Part shown: positions 1 through 13,888 of the stretch, piece by piece
Layout: each line of letters begins with the position of its first letter
How positions within the stretch are numbered: position 1 is the stretch's first letter
Source: Pithys albifrons albifrons
Lineage: Eukaryota; Chordata; Aves; Passeriformes; Thamnophilidae
NCBI RefSeq assembly: GCF_047495875.1
Contig: NC_092465.1
Coordinates: 8,357,160-8,421,159 of the forward strand
Length of the DNA stretch: 64,000 nt
Direction: 5' to 3'
Position numbers and translations under genes: made by a program
The notes under the pieces: generated by a model
Seen by the model: only the letters and a program-made list of their open reading frames with translations
Told to the model about the DNA's origin: nothing
The model's database searches: none

Positions 1-3000
1 TTTTAATGCTTTTGCATACATTGTCCAACTGTTAATGCTGTGTTATATCAGCAGTTAATGCCTCATTGAAGCCACAGGCTTAGAGGTTTCTGGAGACAAA
101 AAAAACCAGTAGCCAAGTGATGAATGAATGTGCCAGTCAGCTTCTGATAATTTCATATCAAGGCAGTCCTGCCTAGTTCACAAAAATATGCACATGAGCT
201 TCTTGGGATGTGATAGGAGAATGAGTCTTCTAGAAATTCTAGACTCAAACAAAAGGTAAAGAAAATACTTTATCAAATGCCAGTGTAATTACAGTCGAGG
301 TTTTGTTGGTTTGGGTTTTTTTCTGAGTGGATGAAGAATAAGGATTGATTTTCCTGTTGCATGAATTCTGCATCTGATAAGCCAATGCAGCGAATAATCA
401 TGAAAGTAAAGAGGAATCATAAATGGGGATACTGCTCTTTATTTTTTATTGGGAAAGTCTTTCAAAAGTCTTCTTTCAAATTCAGTTTTCTGAAAGCGGT
501 GGTGGAACAGCTCCAATACAGTGGCCCCAGTTGTGCACTGAGAGGGCGTGGAGTGGACAGTCAACATTAGGTTATTGGAGTAATCTTCTGGAGGAAGGAA
601 TTTGGAATGACTGCAGTCTGTCTGCCTGTCTGTTTTAATATTTAATTATCATTACTTTATGTAAGCCGCTTGAAATCATTGCGTGCATGGTAAGCTGCTT
701 ACTAAAAAACCTTCATAAAAAGAGATGCTGTGATTTTCTGGTAGGCATGCAGAAATGCTCACATTTTTCACTTAAACTCATTTGATAGAAATAATTGGCT
801 TACTAACTCAAGGACAGTAGAGGGAAAGTTTCAGTGGCAGTGATGACTTTTAGACCCTTACAACCAGATTAAATTATTGGGGGCTATTTGGGGTGAATCA
901 GTTCCATAATCAGCTGTTTTGTTGTCACATCTGAGGGACAGGCTGGAGACCAGTTTCACCGTGTAATTAGCTCTGTGCTTTTATGTCAACTCCTTTGTCA
1001 TATTTACTGGATTGCCTTACAGATCTGAGCATATTTATCCATGGAGGAATTAAAAATGCTTTTTTCCTCCTTTAATAGCTAGGGAAATAAATCAGAGTAG
1101 CAGTGATGAATCTGCCATCAAGTGAGACCTTTACATGAGTATAAAAAACTGAACCATGTTTTTCTAAAATCTGAGCCTCATATCTTTGCCCAGGGATAAA
1201 GGACCCTTTGAATTGACTTACTCTCCTAAAAGATGAAAAGAAAAATGTGGTATGTGACTTAACACACTCCCTCTGCTAAGGAATGAATGTACTAGAAATG
1301 CAATGTAGACTGTATTGCTTTTCTGTCCCATGGGCCTATAGGAAAAAAATCCAGCCAGGATAATGTTCCTGGTTTGCATGCATAGACAGCATAGCTGCTG
1401 CCTGGTTTTCTTCCTGGTCTTGTCTCAGTGACACATTGCAGCAATGATAAGGCTGCAAAGAACTGAGACCTGAGAAATATTACTGCACTCTTTATGGGGA
1501 TTGCATTTGTTGCAAAGCTGATCCTTGAAAAGCATTATGTCTATATAGTACTAGTGGTGCAGAAGTTAACACAGAGAACTTCGTGACAGATTTCAGAGGC
1601 TCAGGAAAAGGGGAGAAGTTAATCAAAGGTCGGTTCCCAGAGCTATTAGCCTTGGCTCTGACCACAGAGGTCATCACACTGTCAGTTTTCTTTCATCATC
1701 ATCTCTCAATCAGGTCTGTGCTCACCTTTACAAGACGAGTGAATTGTGTAAACCACATTGTAAGAGACGTATGAAATCTGGAAGCCTTTTAATTTAATAC
1801 CAGCTTCTTTTTTTGCCTTTAGGTGACAAGGTTAAAGGGCAATCTCGAAACTCTGATGATTTACTTTTCTTTCCTTCCTGTTAACTGAAAGACCGTTATT
1901 TAGGAACTAAGTTACTGGCCTACATAACAAAGCTTATTAATAACATCTCTATGAACAGGACTGTGTAATGATAGCAATAGTTAAAACATTTTTTCTAGGT
2001 AACAGAATTTCATTTGATATTAATTACGTGATTCCAAGGTTGTAGTAAAATCTTTTGCTTGTGTATAATTGTTATTTCTGTCTACCACTAGGGTAGAAAA
2101 AAGATAGAGCAGAGCAAGACTTCTCCAGCTTGAATAGTATTCACGCCTACCAGCTCTAGCACTGTCTGTCTTTGATTTTAGTGGTTAGTATTGATGAACA
2201 ATTGTGTATATTGCACATTGCCAAGCACCTGTGAAGAAACTTGTGGCCCCTTCTAATCCAGCACTTTGCAAACATCTGGACTAAAGGCTCAGGCTTGCAA
2301 ACTCTTAAGCAGAAGCATAACTTTTCATGTGAATCACCATATTGATATTTGTGAGCCAATTCAGATGAAACATCACAACCCTTACACAACACCCAAGATC
2401 ATAATACAAGTGCTGTTGGAGAGGACCTTTTTGTTATACCAGAAGTCTCCAGATACTTCCCCAATGAAGATCACTTGTCAGACATTCTTGAAGCCGCTAT
2501 GACCTAAGGTAGCTTCACTCTGTGTAGGTCTGGGAACAGTCCTGGGCTTCTCAGTTACCTGGATCTGTGAGGGCTTTCTCAGGATATTGTTTTCTTTTCT
2601 GGGGGTCTCTGCATCTGGCAATGTGAGTTACTCCATTGCCCACATTACTATACTTTAGCTTGTAATGTGGGCTGTTTGCAAATCACATAAAATTGATTCC
2701 TTTTGGATGAAATTTCTTAGTCAGTGGGATGCAGGAGTACTCCACGTGTACCTCAGACCTTCAGGGAAGTTGCACCCATGCAGTGGGTCTGAAGTAAAAG
2801 CCATCAGATACCGTTAATATGGATGGATGTCATATCTTCAGCACTCTGTCTATAGGTCACTGAGCTGCAACACTTCTTGATATACATACAACTTTAATTT
2901 GTTTTCTGCAGAGGAGTAATAAGTTTCTAAGAAAGAGACATTTGCATTTTTTTGCCTTAGAGAAGCGCGATAAGAGACTTCATGAGATGTTCGTGCTTAC

Positions 3001-4264
3001 ATTGAAAACACTTACATCATGGAAATCATAAATTACACTGAATTACCTGAACTGATTTTGTGTTACAGCACATGAGTAGTGTGCAAAGGATTGCACCTTA
3101 ATGTTGAGTAACCATTATGTGAACAGTCAGTGCAAAGAAACATTGGATTCAGTGGTTCTACTTGCACAAGGAGGAATTCTTACAATCAAAACCTTACTTG
3201 CAGATTATTTTCTTCCTCAGTTTGAGATTCGTGGGATATGTGGGTAGCAAACTGATCCAAGCTCACCAGAGGTTTGCTTTGAATTCCTTTGAATGTAGTA
3301 CTGTTTGCTTTGGATCAGGACTCTTGTCAAGATTAACAGCAGGTCATGTGTGAACAAGCAAACAATATGAGAAATACAGATTTCTAAAAAGGTGAGGATG
3401 TTTTATATCTTTTTGGCATCTCCTGGGTTCTGGGAGTTTAACTGAGAGACCTCCCCCTTTCTTCCTTGGCATCTTTTTTGTTTGTTTTGTGATCATGACA
3501 GTATTTTTAGTCATTCTGCCTTTGCAGAAATTGTGGAGACCTGGGCCACGAGGTGATGGTCCATTTAATGTTTTCTTGACATATGAACATGGTTTCTGCA
3601 GCTCACCAGCTCTTTTGTTAACAGTCCATTTGACTCAGCTTATGTCACTTCAAAGTTCTGCCCTAACCCAACATATAAAATCTGTATTTAAAGTAAAACT
3701 TTCCTATAATTCACTGCACTAGATCTGATTATTTATATTCTGGAGGGGCACATGCATAGCAAATTTTGTCAGGGAATTAATTGAAACAGCTGACTGCTTT
3801 GTTTTTCTCATTGTCATCTAATATTTGCAAATAGTGTTGGATTAAAAACAATACAGAAAATAAACTGCTCTGCTTTGTTGCCTCAAAAAGCTGCACAAAC
3901 CCAAATTACATTTGTTATTTGATGAAAGACCATTATCAGCCAAAATTGATCCATTTATCTTGAAAAAGCAGTATTTTGATCCTTGTCGGATGAAAAATGT
4001 ATTCAAGATATATTCAAGATTTTGAAAAGCAGAGACCCTTTTTCTTGCATGGGTTCATCAGTGCCATATCTACACCAGAACAGAACACATTGAATGTTAG
4101 GCTATTGGAATTGTAAAAACATTTGTTATATGATACTGGCTCTTTTAAATTTTATTGTAGTATGTTCGTTATGCCAGTAAAGCTATTCTAGCACGGATCA
4201 TATCAACCAGATGCTAATACAGAATTCAATGGCAACTGTTAAATTATAATCCCTAACTCCTAAA

Positions 4265-4475
4265 ATACTTAATGGTGGTTTTGTTGCTTGGTTGTTTTGG
4301 GGGGGGGGGATGGGTTGGGTTTTGTCTTGTGTTGTGGATTTTGGTGTTTTGTTGTGTTTTATTTGGTTGGTTTGTTGGTTTGGATTTTTGCTTTTATTTG
4401 TTTGGGGTTTTATTCGGCCTTTTTTTTTTTGTTTGATGTTTGGAGGTTTTTTTTTGTTTGAAAGATTCACTGGTT
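4265..4475 (+). repeat. G/T-rich low-complexity tract with an 11-G run
   Basis: The + strand is almost purely G and T over about 200 bases. It includes G11 at 4299-4309 followed by AT-GGG-TT-GGG, which satisfies a G-quadruplex pattern. Open frames of 85 and 113 codons on the two strands are by-products of this composition. Confidence 0.85.
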
Positions 4476-6959
4476 TGGTGCTGAAGGTTGGATATATTTG
4501 GAAGAACAAAATGTGCAGACAGGTGTGCACTTGCTTCATTGAAATTTAAATTAGTTATGAATTCTCAGGAATGAAATCATCTCTTTTTATCAGGAGTATC
4601 TTGTGGAATTTCACACAGAAGTGCAGTTGCAATTGCCTATGGTTGAGTGTTTGTTTTTTGAAAGAACTGAAATCAAATCTTAATGCAGTCAGAAGGTTTG
4701 CTAGAACGTGTATTTAATTGCCATTGTGGAGGCCAATTTTCTTTTTATGTATTTGGAGGCATATTTTATGGTTAATTTGATTTAAGTGTACAGAAGTTCC
4801 AAGCATTGCTTTCCCAGTCCCCACATGAAGTCCTTGATGAGATGGTGCACAGAGAGCTCCTTAGAGGTCAGGGGGGACTCGCTCTGTGGGTTGAGCTGCT
4901 GAGTGGTCAGTATTTCCTCTTCAGGGCTATTGAAGCCTCTGGGAGTACAGTTGCTTCCCAGTCTCTCTGTCAAGGATTTCTAATTCTGGACAGTCATTCA
5001 GGCCCATACTGTTATTTTTTCATTTCAAAAAGCTTTCCCAGCCATCCTCTTTTGGTCTGTTACACGCATTTCTGGAACCTGTACTTGAAATGGAGGATTT
5101 TGCCTGCAGTTCTTAGACTTTAGCTGGTTAGCATTACAGGTGTATTGTCTCTAAGATATGTTTTTAAAAATTTAAATTCCACCTAGTTTCTGGGTGCTGT
5201 TCTGTTCTGTAGCAGAAAAGGTAGTTGCAAAACGGAGACTTGAACCCATGACTACTTTTTAGTAAAATAGTGTCATTTAGAGTTGTGCAAATGATTTCAC
5301 CTATGACATTAAATAGAGTGGCTGTAGAGAATAGCAGTAAAGTGCATTTTAAAGGGATTAAGAATGGGCTGAGTGATAGGTCTTAAAATGTACTTTTCAG
5401 TGGGAAATTACATCATGAGAATGGTTCAAATGCGGCTCTCCATTGTTTAGCTGTGGGTCCCACACTACCCAGGATGTTCATTAATGAATTCAAATCACTG
5501 ATGCTAAAACTTCCTGCAAATGATGAAAAGACCCTTATGCGAGTAAAAATAATCTGTATATATATGCCACATACAGCAACAATATTTGCGCTCAAGATTA
5601 TTTTGTATTCCTCTTAAAATGGCAAAATAAATTAAAACAAATGAACAAACAAACCAATACTTTAAGCCCCAGGAAGAAAATGATTGTGCTACAGTCATAC
5701 TGCTGCTGTGATAAAATTGTATTTTAGAAAGCAGTGACCTGAGAAAGGTTTAGCTGTCATGATAAGCAAGGGCATGTGGCTTTCTAGTGTGATGTTCTGG
5801 CAAAAGAAAACAGCTCAGGGAAGTGATACCATCACACAGCTCCTGCAACTGTTAAAGCAGGAGCAGAAGCAGAGACATGACTTTTAGGTCAGAATGTGGA
5901 ATTGTCAGGTTCAATATAGGAATACCATTTTCATTTAAGAGTCCTCAGTTTTGAAAGCAAATTATGAAATTTTAGATGATAAAGGGAAAAGTCACACATA
6001 GACTTGAATGACTTGAGAAAAAGCCTTTAGCTATGTTTTCTTTGGACAGCTGTCAGTTAAAAACCATAAACTGAATCTTGCATTCCTGTCTGAAAGTCTG
6101 AACCACTGAGCTGCAGAACTGTGCCCCTATTAGCCCTGCTCATTTACCTAATGAATCATCATTTATTGTATATAGTTTCAGTAATGAAGGAGGAACGTGC
6201 TCCCTAAACAAAAATAATCTAAGCCTGATACACTGGCAGCATTTTTGAGGGGAGATAGGTGATGGAATGTAAAATCTTTCAGGGAAAATGGATTAAGAAG
6301 TGTCACAGAGCACTTCAGTAGTGGGACAGGTAATGTGTTGATCTGGTCTGGGGCTTTAATGCAGGTAGGCATAATGTTCAGCTCTGCTCATGTAGCGAAT
6401 GCACGTTGTACATGTAATAAAGCACCTGGAGAAAGGTGACATTAAAAAGTAAATGCTTTTGCCATTTAGGGGTCCCTGTGTTTAGGAAGTAATTGAGGGC
6501 TTTCAGGATCACAGTTTTTGCTTTGGGTTCTAAGGAATTGAACACATTTTTTTGGAAGACTGAAGGTTCAGTTTTTCATTCTGATGACCCAAGAGGTTGA
6601 TTATACTCTCTTGAAAATTCATCCATATGCACCACCTTTTTTATTGGAAGTGAAGCCTTTTTTATTGCATTATTGTGGCAGATTTTGACAACTAAATAAT
6701 GCTGAACACTATTCTTTCAGAGAAGTAAAAAAGAAAATGTCTCAGAATGAGTGGCACTTTGCTATCTATAAGTGCAGAGCCCATTAAAATGATAGATGAC
6801 TTTTTCACAAGTTGCTGAAGGTGGGGGGTTCATTCAGATAATGTGGCCAATAGCTCAGTGGGGTGAAAGGCCAGAGTCTTATATGTTCTTTACAGCTAGT
6901 CAAGATGTTCAGGAGCATAGCCAAGCCTAAGTGATCTGCCACAGGCCTTGTGTTCTTCA

Positions 6960-7050
6960 GGGAAAAAAACAAAACCCAACAAAACCCACTAAAAACCTCA
7001 AAAACAAACAAACAGAAACCACAGAAAACGCCAACAAACAAAACCAAGAA
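6960..7050 (-). repeat. A/C-rich low-complexity tract (G/T-rich on the other strand)
   Basis: CAAAACCCAACAAAACCC-type sequence about 90 bases long. It is the strand-complement equivalent of the tracts at 4.3, 16.2 and 62.1 kb. Confidence 0.8.
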
Positions 7051-10000
7051 CATGTACATTGTGTTTTCCTTGTTGCTGTTATAATTCATATGCTGATCAT
7101 TCAAATTCAGTTAAGCAATCATAGGTTAACTCCTTCTGCATGAATGAAACTAAATGAAACTTGAAACTTGCCTTTATTCAGCATCTTCGTATCTGTGAAC
7201 TTCTTTTCTAAGCCAAGGAACAATTTAATTGTTTCTAGTTTCTCTGAAGCTTGGCTACTTTTAACAAAGCTCACAAAACCCTGCAACTTGGTTTTTTTCA
7301 TACTGAAAGATCTGGGCTGTTGAGTAGCTGACAGACTTGCTTTTATCCTACTACATGTTCTCAGTGAGTTGAAAGGGCAGTTTGACATCTAGGAGGAAAA
7401 AACCTAAACCCTTACTCTCAAATGTTTCATTCGATCTTTCATGTTCCCAGAATGACTTTTGTTTTTTCCTTTTTTTTTCATAAATCATAACAGCCAAGTA
7501 CAATGCTTCTGTTTCGGCCCAATCTGTGTATTTATGTGCTAATGTATTGTAGTGCTAGTCTTAAGGTGCCTGTGGACATCAGCAAACAACAACAAAGAAA
7601 AAAGTGTGGTCATGCATTAAGGACCACACTGGAACTCTTATGTCTGCTTGTCTGAAAGATCATGGCATTGCTCCTACTGCTGCTGGGGAAAAACATCTTT
7701 TCATCTTGCATTTTGGCAGATACTTTGTTGTTGCTCATGGGTCTCTGGGTCTCATGGTCAGCCAACCCATGAGACCTGGTGCAATGAGAGCTGGAAGTGC
7801 AGCTTGGGTTAGCCATACTCAAAGCCTGCAGGTTTCTAAAGAAATTAAGAATAAAAAATCAGACACTTCCATGTGATGCTGTACTGACGTGGGAAAATCT
7901 TTCTTCACTAACCTTAGTGCTGGAGTTGAGTGATGAGAGTGGACATTTTAGCAGAGATCTAGAATTCCCACAGTTGATATAATCAGTTATTTAAAACTGG
8001 AATTCAGTTTTAACATCAGTCTGCAGTTTATATAGACAGGGCTGAAATCTGATTACTGGAGACTTCCCAGTTGCAAACTTCTTGCTCCTCTGTGGTGTTG
8101 CACACTAAAGAGACAGGATTATATAGGTTTGCCTCTTGGAAGGAACTAACAAGTGTCAAAGAAGAGAAGTACCTATAGATACGTCTAAACTGAGACATAA
8201 ACATGAGAAATCAGCACCATTGCTTAGAAAATGTTCTGCTCTAAAGAGTGAAATTCACTTTTAGGCAAACAACAGCTTAAAATATATTTAAAATATGTTT
8301 ATAAATTCTTCATAGCATATCTGCCAGCACCTTGCATACCTGTATTTCAAAAGAAAGCGCTGGCGGTTTTTCACCACATTCTTTTTTTTTAAGTACATCT
8401 TGTAGGTTCAATGGATTGATTAAACCCACTCAAGCTGCAAGATTTGTTCTGGTGTGGTTACTGTTTGCATCTTTAAAAATAAAAAGCCTATAAATAAAAG
8501 GCTTAACCAGAGCTAACCTAATTTGCATAATGCCAATTAACTTAATGATAGCATTATAGTGAATTATATTACTGATCTAATTGTGTTATTCATTTTTATC
8601 TTTGTACCTTTATTTTTAAGTTGGCAGAGAGAGGGATGTTTTTTTTAACTATGATTGGAAAAATTCTTAAATGTCAGCAGAACTAACAACATGAGATCAT
8701 CATCTTAGATTATCATAGACTTTTAAATATGACAAAATGTAGACCTTTTAACATGCCAGTCACAGAAATGTCTGGAAGCAAAGATATTGACACTTTTAAA
8801 AAAATCTGAAGTCAAATCAATATCTAGAGCTCCAACTTGAATGAGTCTTTGTTGATTAACTGAAATTACCATTGCATTGAAAGCAATTCCAAGTGCAGAA
8901 AACTCTGTTTTCTTCTTCTCTTGATTGCTGTTTTAAATCTGTCTCAATGGCTTCTGTCAGAATCGAAGAGTATCACCACTAGTGATGATAAAGTAGATTT
9001 CACTGCTAGTGAGGGACTAAGTGATTGATATTTAGTAGTGAAACATGCTCTGATAACTCATGTATTTTCCCTTTTCAAGCTTGGAATACACCATTTGAGG
9101 GGAACCTGAAACAGAATGAGGCATAAATTCATGGCAAAGATACATATTGGGATGAAAAGAATTTTCTGTAATTTTTTTTTGAGCCTCTGGAGCTGATACA
9201 GGAAATTATTTATCATTAATGACAAATCTAGAATCAAAGCTGACAGAAGTAAAATATGTGGTTAATAGACCGATATAAATAAACAGATAATGCCTAGGTA
9301 GTATTCCCATCTGCACATATGTATTAAATACTATTGAAAATTATCTTTGTATCTGCTTTGATTGCATAAAAATAATAAAATTTAGCCCTCCTTGAGCTCC
9401 CATCTCAAGTTTTCCTATTTCTATCACTGCAGTACTAATGTTACTGCTTGATGCTGAGCTTTGTATAATTGATCTTAGCCCACATATTCCTATTGATCAG
9501 AGTGAACAGGATTTCAGCTGTACTCAAAATAGCTGTTTTCCCTCCCAGTCTGGGATTTCATGGTCATTTGAGTGACATAATAGCTGCTTTATCAAAGCAC
9601 ACTGTTGTTCAGCATTCTCATAGATGGATCATAACAGGTTTGCATCTTAGTTCTGTGACATAAAGCTTGTAGGGAGGAGCATAACAAGAGCAGTCACTGC
9701 CAGCAACTGCCAGGAACCCCACGGTTCCTTACTCTTCCAGGCTGCAGCACTGGTATAGATCACTGCAGTGATTGGGATAATTGCTGGTGTGCGTGATGTC
9801 CCACATTGTAAGACTCGGGAATTTCAAGGCTCCCACTGTGTTTTGGAAGAAAAAGATAGTTCTGCAGATAAACGAAAAGGTATTCTTCCCTGCTTGTTCT
9901 GGTAGCTGAATCTGCACATGATAATTATACTTAGAAATCCACGTGTAAAGCTATGTCACCTTTTTAATGTCCTAAAATTGTCTGTTTTAATAGCTTAAAG

Positions 10001-13000
10001 CTCGTAACTGGTTTTCTTACAGCTCTATGGCAGCTAGTATGCTGTAGGATACAAAACTACTGTGCTATCTTATACAGGAATATCTTTTTCAGTATGAAAG
10101 TAAAAACCTGCTAAATAATAATCTTTCTATCAGAATTGCCTTCCCCCTAGCAAGTCAGAAAGTAGCATATATGAAGACGATTTTCGAGAGAAAGAGCATC
10201 AGTACTTGTAAACTTTTTCCTTGCAAAGTGTAAGAGCTAAGTGTGTATTAGAACATTCTTAACACAAATGTCCTTTCAGGTCTTTCTGTGCTTTCCCACA
10301 CTGTAATGGGACTGTCCTTGGAAATAATCAGTGTTCAGTTCTCACTGTCTGCCTGCTCTCAGAAATACTCCATCATTTGTGGCAATTGTGTATCTAATAC
10401 ACAGATACCAACTACACCTTTCTGTGTTCATGGCCATTTTCATATATCATAGCTGAAGCTATGCCTGAAATCCTAGTCATTATTCATTCTTCTTTATTCT
10501 TGCTCTAAAAAAGGTGGTAATTGCTTCTAGTAATGAAATGAAATTATGTACTTCCAGACAACACTACCTGAAAGTCCAGGGAAAGAGCAGAGCACTGTGC
10601 AGCCAGTGTTTTTGAGAATGCATTATTGCTAGAATCAAAAGTAACATGAATTATTTACCTAGAAATATTAAACTGGCTTGAGATCACTGCTAGAAACAGA
10701 GGAAATTCTGAATCATTTATGAAGCTTTATTTAACAGACTTCTTTTTGTCTTCACAGATCACTGAATATTATTTTACAATTTTAGGATGTTTCTGTGAGT
10801 TTCATTCCACTTCTAGCGGGTGGGGTTTTTTGAATACTTTCTAAGGAAGCACTGATCAGCAGAGTTACATTTTTATATTTGCTTTTTGCACAAGTAAGGA
10901 GGTATGGAAAGAGGCAAAGTGGTGTGGTGAAGGAAGTTACAGTTTCTCTTTGATCACAGGCTTTGTCCCATATTTGTGGGTACTGGAATCTGTGCCACCC
11001 CAGGAACCAAACCCATGTACAGAGTGATCTTTAGCTTCTCCCTGAGTTTTGCTCAGCAGCTCTCATAAGTAGGCCATTGTCTTTTCTTCTTTGTCATAAT
11101 TGTAAAATAAAGTTGCTATTACTACATAAGGATTTTGCCTTTTAAAAGACCTATCTCATCTTCTTCAGTGACAGTGAAAAGCTGTTTGTGTCAATAGTCT
11201 TTGCTTTTTCAGACCATTCCAGAGGTTATCCCAAACAGAGACGAGGACTATTGCACACTCAGGAAATAAAATTGTAGCAGTAGTGATACTCTATTTTCCT
11301 GCAAATAACGTGTCTTGGGCTGTGTAAATGCTCCTTGTACATGTGGTGATATATTTTAGTGATGAGGCTTGATCCATGTCTGCAAATGAGAACAAGAATG
11401 TTTCCATTCATTTACTCACAATCCAGACTAAACTTTCAGGGTCATGTTCACACTCCAACTGTTATTTATATCTAGACATTAGAACTACTGACATGAAAAA
11501 TGTTGCAAACAGCCCTCAATCATTATTTTGAAAAATTGCAACGCAAACACCATAAAATGTGCTAATGTTTACTTATTTGTCAGGAGATTTTATTAAAAGT
11601 AATTCTTAACATGACCAGAAATTTGGATTTTTCTGTGTGTTTACACTGTTAACATTCGGCGATGCATCAGCTGCTGTTGATTTGTAAAGTTCAAATGCGA
11701 GATTTTGATAATATTCCTGGGACCTTTAAATCTTTAATAGTTTCAAAGTTTGAAAGTAGCATTGCTGTAGGAAAAAAAGGAAAAAACAGCAGTTGCTTTG
11801 GAACTCCAGTGCAAAGACTTGGTGCTCAAGGTGGTATCACTGGGAGCAGTGGGGTGGCTCCTCCTGAGTCCGGGCTCCCTTCAGGAATGCTCTTGGATCA
11901 GGCACGTCTCAACAGGTGCCCAGACTGGCTTTCCTCACCAAGAAGATGCAAGTGAGGGCCCATGGAACTGAATCACAGCTCACTGAGGTCTCTGGAAGTA
12001 CTTCTGAAGGCTGAGCTTTGGCCTCATGTCTTCCAGTGTCCCTCAATCCCTGTTTTTATGTATGCGTGACTATGAGGCCTAACCCTAGAATGATGCCCTG
12101 ACTCATAATGTTTGTTGGACTGCATGATGAATCAAAATGAGATCCTTTTTTATTTACATCAATAGTGTCTCTTTTGTCATACTCTTCTAAAGGAAATGTT
12201 GTAATATAAGGGTAAAAAAGAAGGAATCTTAACTGGATTTGAGGAAAAGAAGGTAAATGCTAGAAATATCAAAACCTCTCAATTTAGAGTAGACATCCTC
12301 TTCTGCTCCTTGATCAAAGAAGAGCTGTGAATGCTATTTACCATGAGAGGTAATAAAGATCACAGAAACGTCCTAAGTCTTGCTTGTGGACCTATGGTAT
12401 ATATGAAAAACAAGCATACCGATAAAACACTTGACTCTACTGAAAGGCAGTGTAATTTCAGAACAGCTCATGCTGTGAAAAGTATAGATATGATTACAGC
12501 AGATATGATTACACAATATTTGGTTACATTGTAGTTTCTTATAAAAGCTCTGGTAGTAAGATTTCTCAGGATTATTGCTCTTTTAATATACATATAATAA
12601 AAATATTATTTCAATGTTAATTATACCCACTTAATAAAAAGCAAAAACAAACATCAATTAGTGATAGTCAGATGATTTACCTGTTGTAGCACAGGTCAAA
12701 TAGCATTTGCATTTGATCTGACTTCTTGGTGCTGGAAATTACACTTTTGTAAGGAAAATTTTAACTAATGAGTAAGATGGATTTTCCTACTGCGTAGGCT
12801 TTCTCTACTTTGTGGCCAAGTTTCTCTACCCCATACCAAGACAAATCAATCAATCATTTGATTTATCTTTATAGGAAGAGGAGAGTAGAAGTGACCTGTA
12901 GTCCCTTGCATCCAAGGGAGAAAATGGAAAAAAGCTAAACAGTAATTAATTTCTACTGATAGCCTTAATTGTGTCTTCTCCCATGAGAAGCTTCAAAAGT

Positions 13001-13862
13001 AGTGAGGGAAGAGTTGCCCTTTGTTCTCTGCTGCTTACACAGTTGTTCTTACTTAGGCTTGTTAGGCAAATATCACTGAAGCAAGAGGCTTTTAATCTTC
13101 CAAATTGGCAAGGGAATATATTCATCTATATTCACCTCCCTCTAAAAGAATTTTTTTAGTATCAAGTGTATACACAATACCATATGTGCCTCTGGAAATA
13201 CACTGGTTTTATCCTAAAGCTAATATTAGACTTCGTTATAGGATTAGGTTTAGGGCGTCTCCAGAGAAGGCTTTAAATTGTATTTCTGCATTCACTGTAT
13301 GTGTGGTGCTGTCTCTGTTATTTTTTTTTTACTTGAATAAAATTGAGAAAATTAGAGTAAAAAATATTGCTCCAGCATCTGTATGACTGGGGCCTGTCTG
13401 GAAGCCCTTTCTGCCTTTCCCTTCACAGGACTGATTGATCCAAGGCATAATAGCACTTCTCAGTTCTTTTCAAGAGATGCATGCAGTCAAAGCAAGGTTT
13501 GGTTGTTGTGGGTGCTGGAGCAACTGTGCTTTGTCCTTCCTGATATCTGTTGCTCAATTTCAGCTGAAAAACTGACTGAATGTTTTGCTGTAGCAGCTGA
13601 AATGAAGGAAGACAGAGGGATGTGTGAGTGCGTGTGTAAAAATTCTGATTGTGTGTCAGCTCAAAAGATCAAGATGGTTAAGGATTTTCCTCAAAAGGGA
13701 AACTATTTGAAATAAATGAGGCTTTTAGTTGTCTTGAGCAAATGGAGAGGTCTGACTCAGAAAGGGTTTTAGGAGCAATTAACGAAGCAGAAGGAAGACA
13801 CAGTTCTTTTCTCTTGTAGTGCTTCTGATATTTGTTGGAGATGTGGAAAACCCCTTTTAAAT

Positions 13863-13888
13863 CTTTTCAGATGAATCCATCTGAAAAG
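13863..13888. repeat. Perfect 11-bp inverted repeat with 4-nt loop
   Basis: CTTTTCAGATG (13863-13873) and CATCTGAAAAG (13878-13888) are exact reverse complements separated by AATC. Each arm carries the same CAGATG E-box, so this is either a small hairpin or a paired E-box site. Confidence 0.6.

Noticed and set aside
4198..4549. Open frames of 113 (-) and 85 (+) codons
   Set aside because: Both are products of the G/T-rich tract, with low-complexity peptides such as long K/N/P/Q or W/F/G strings.
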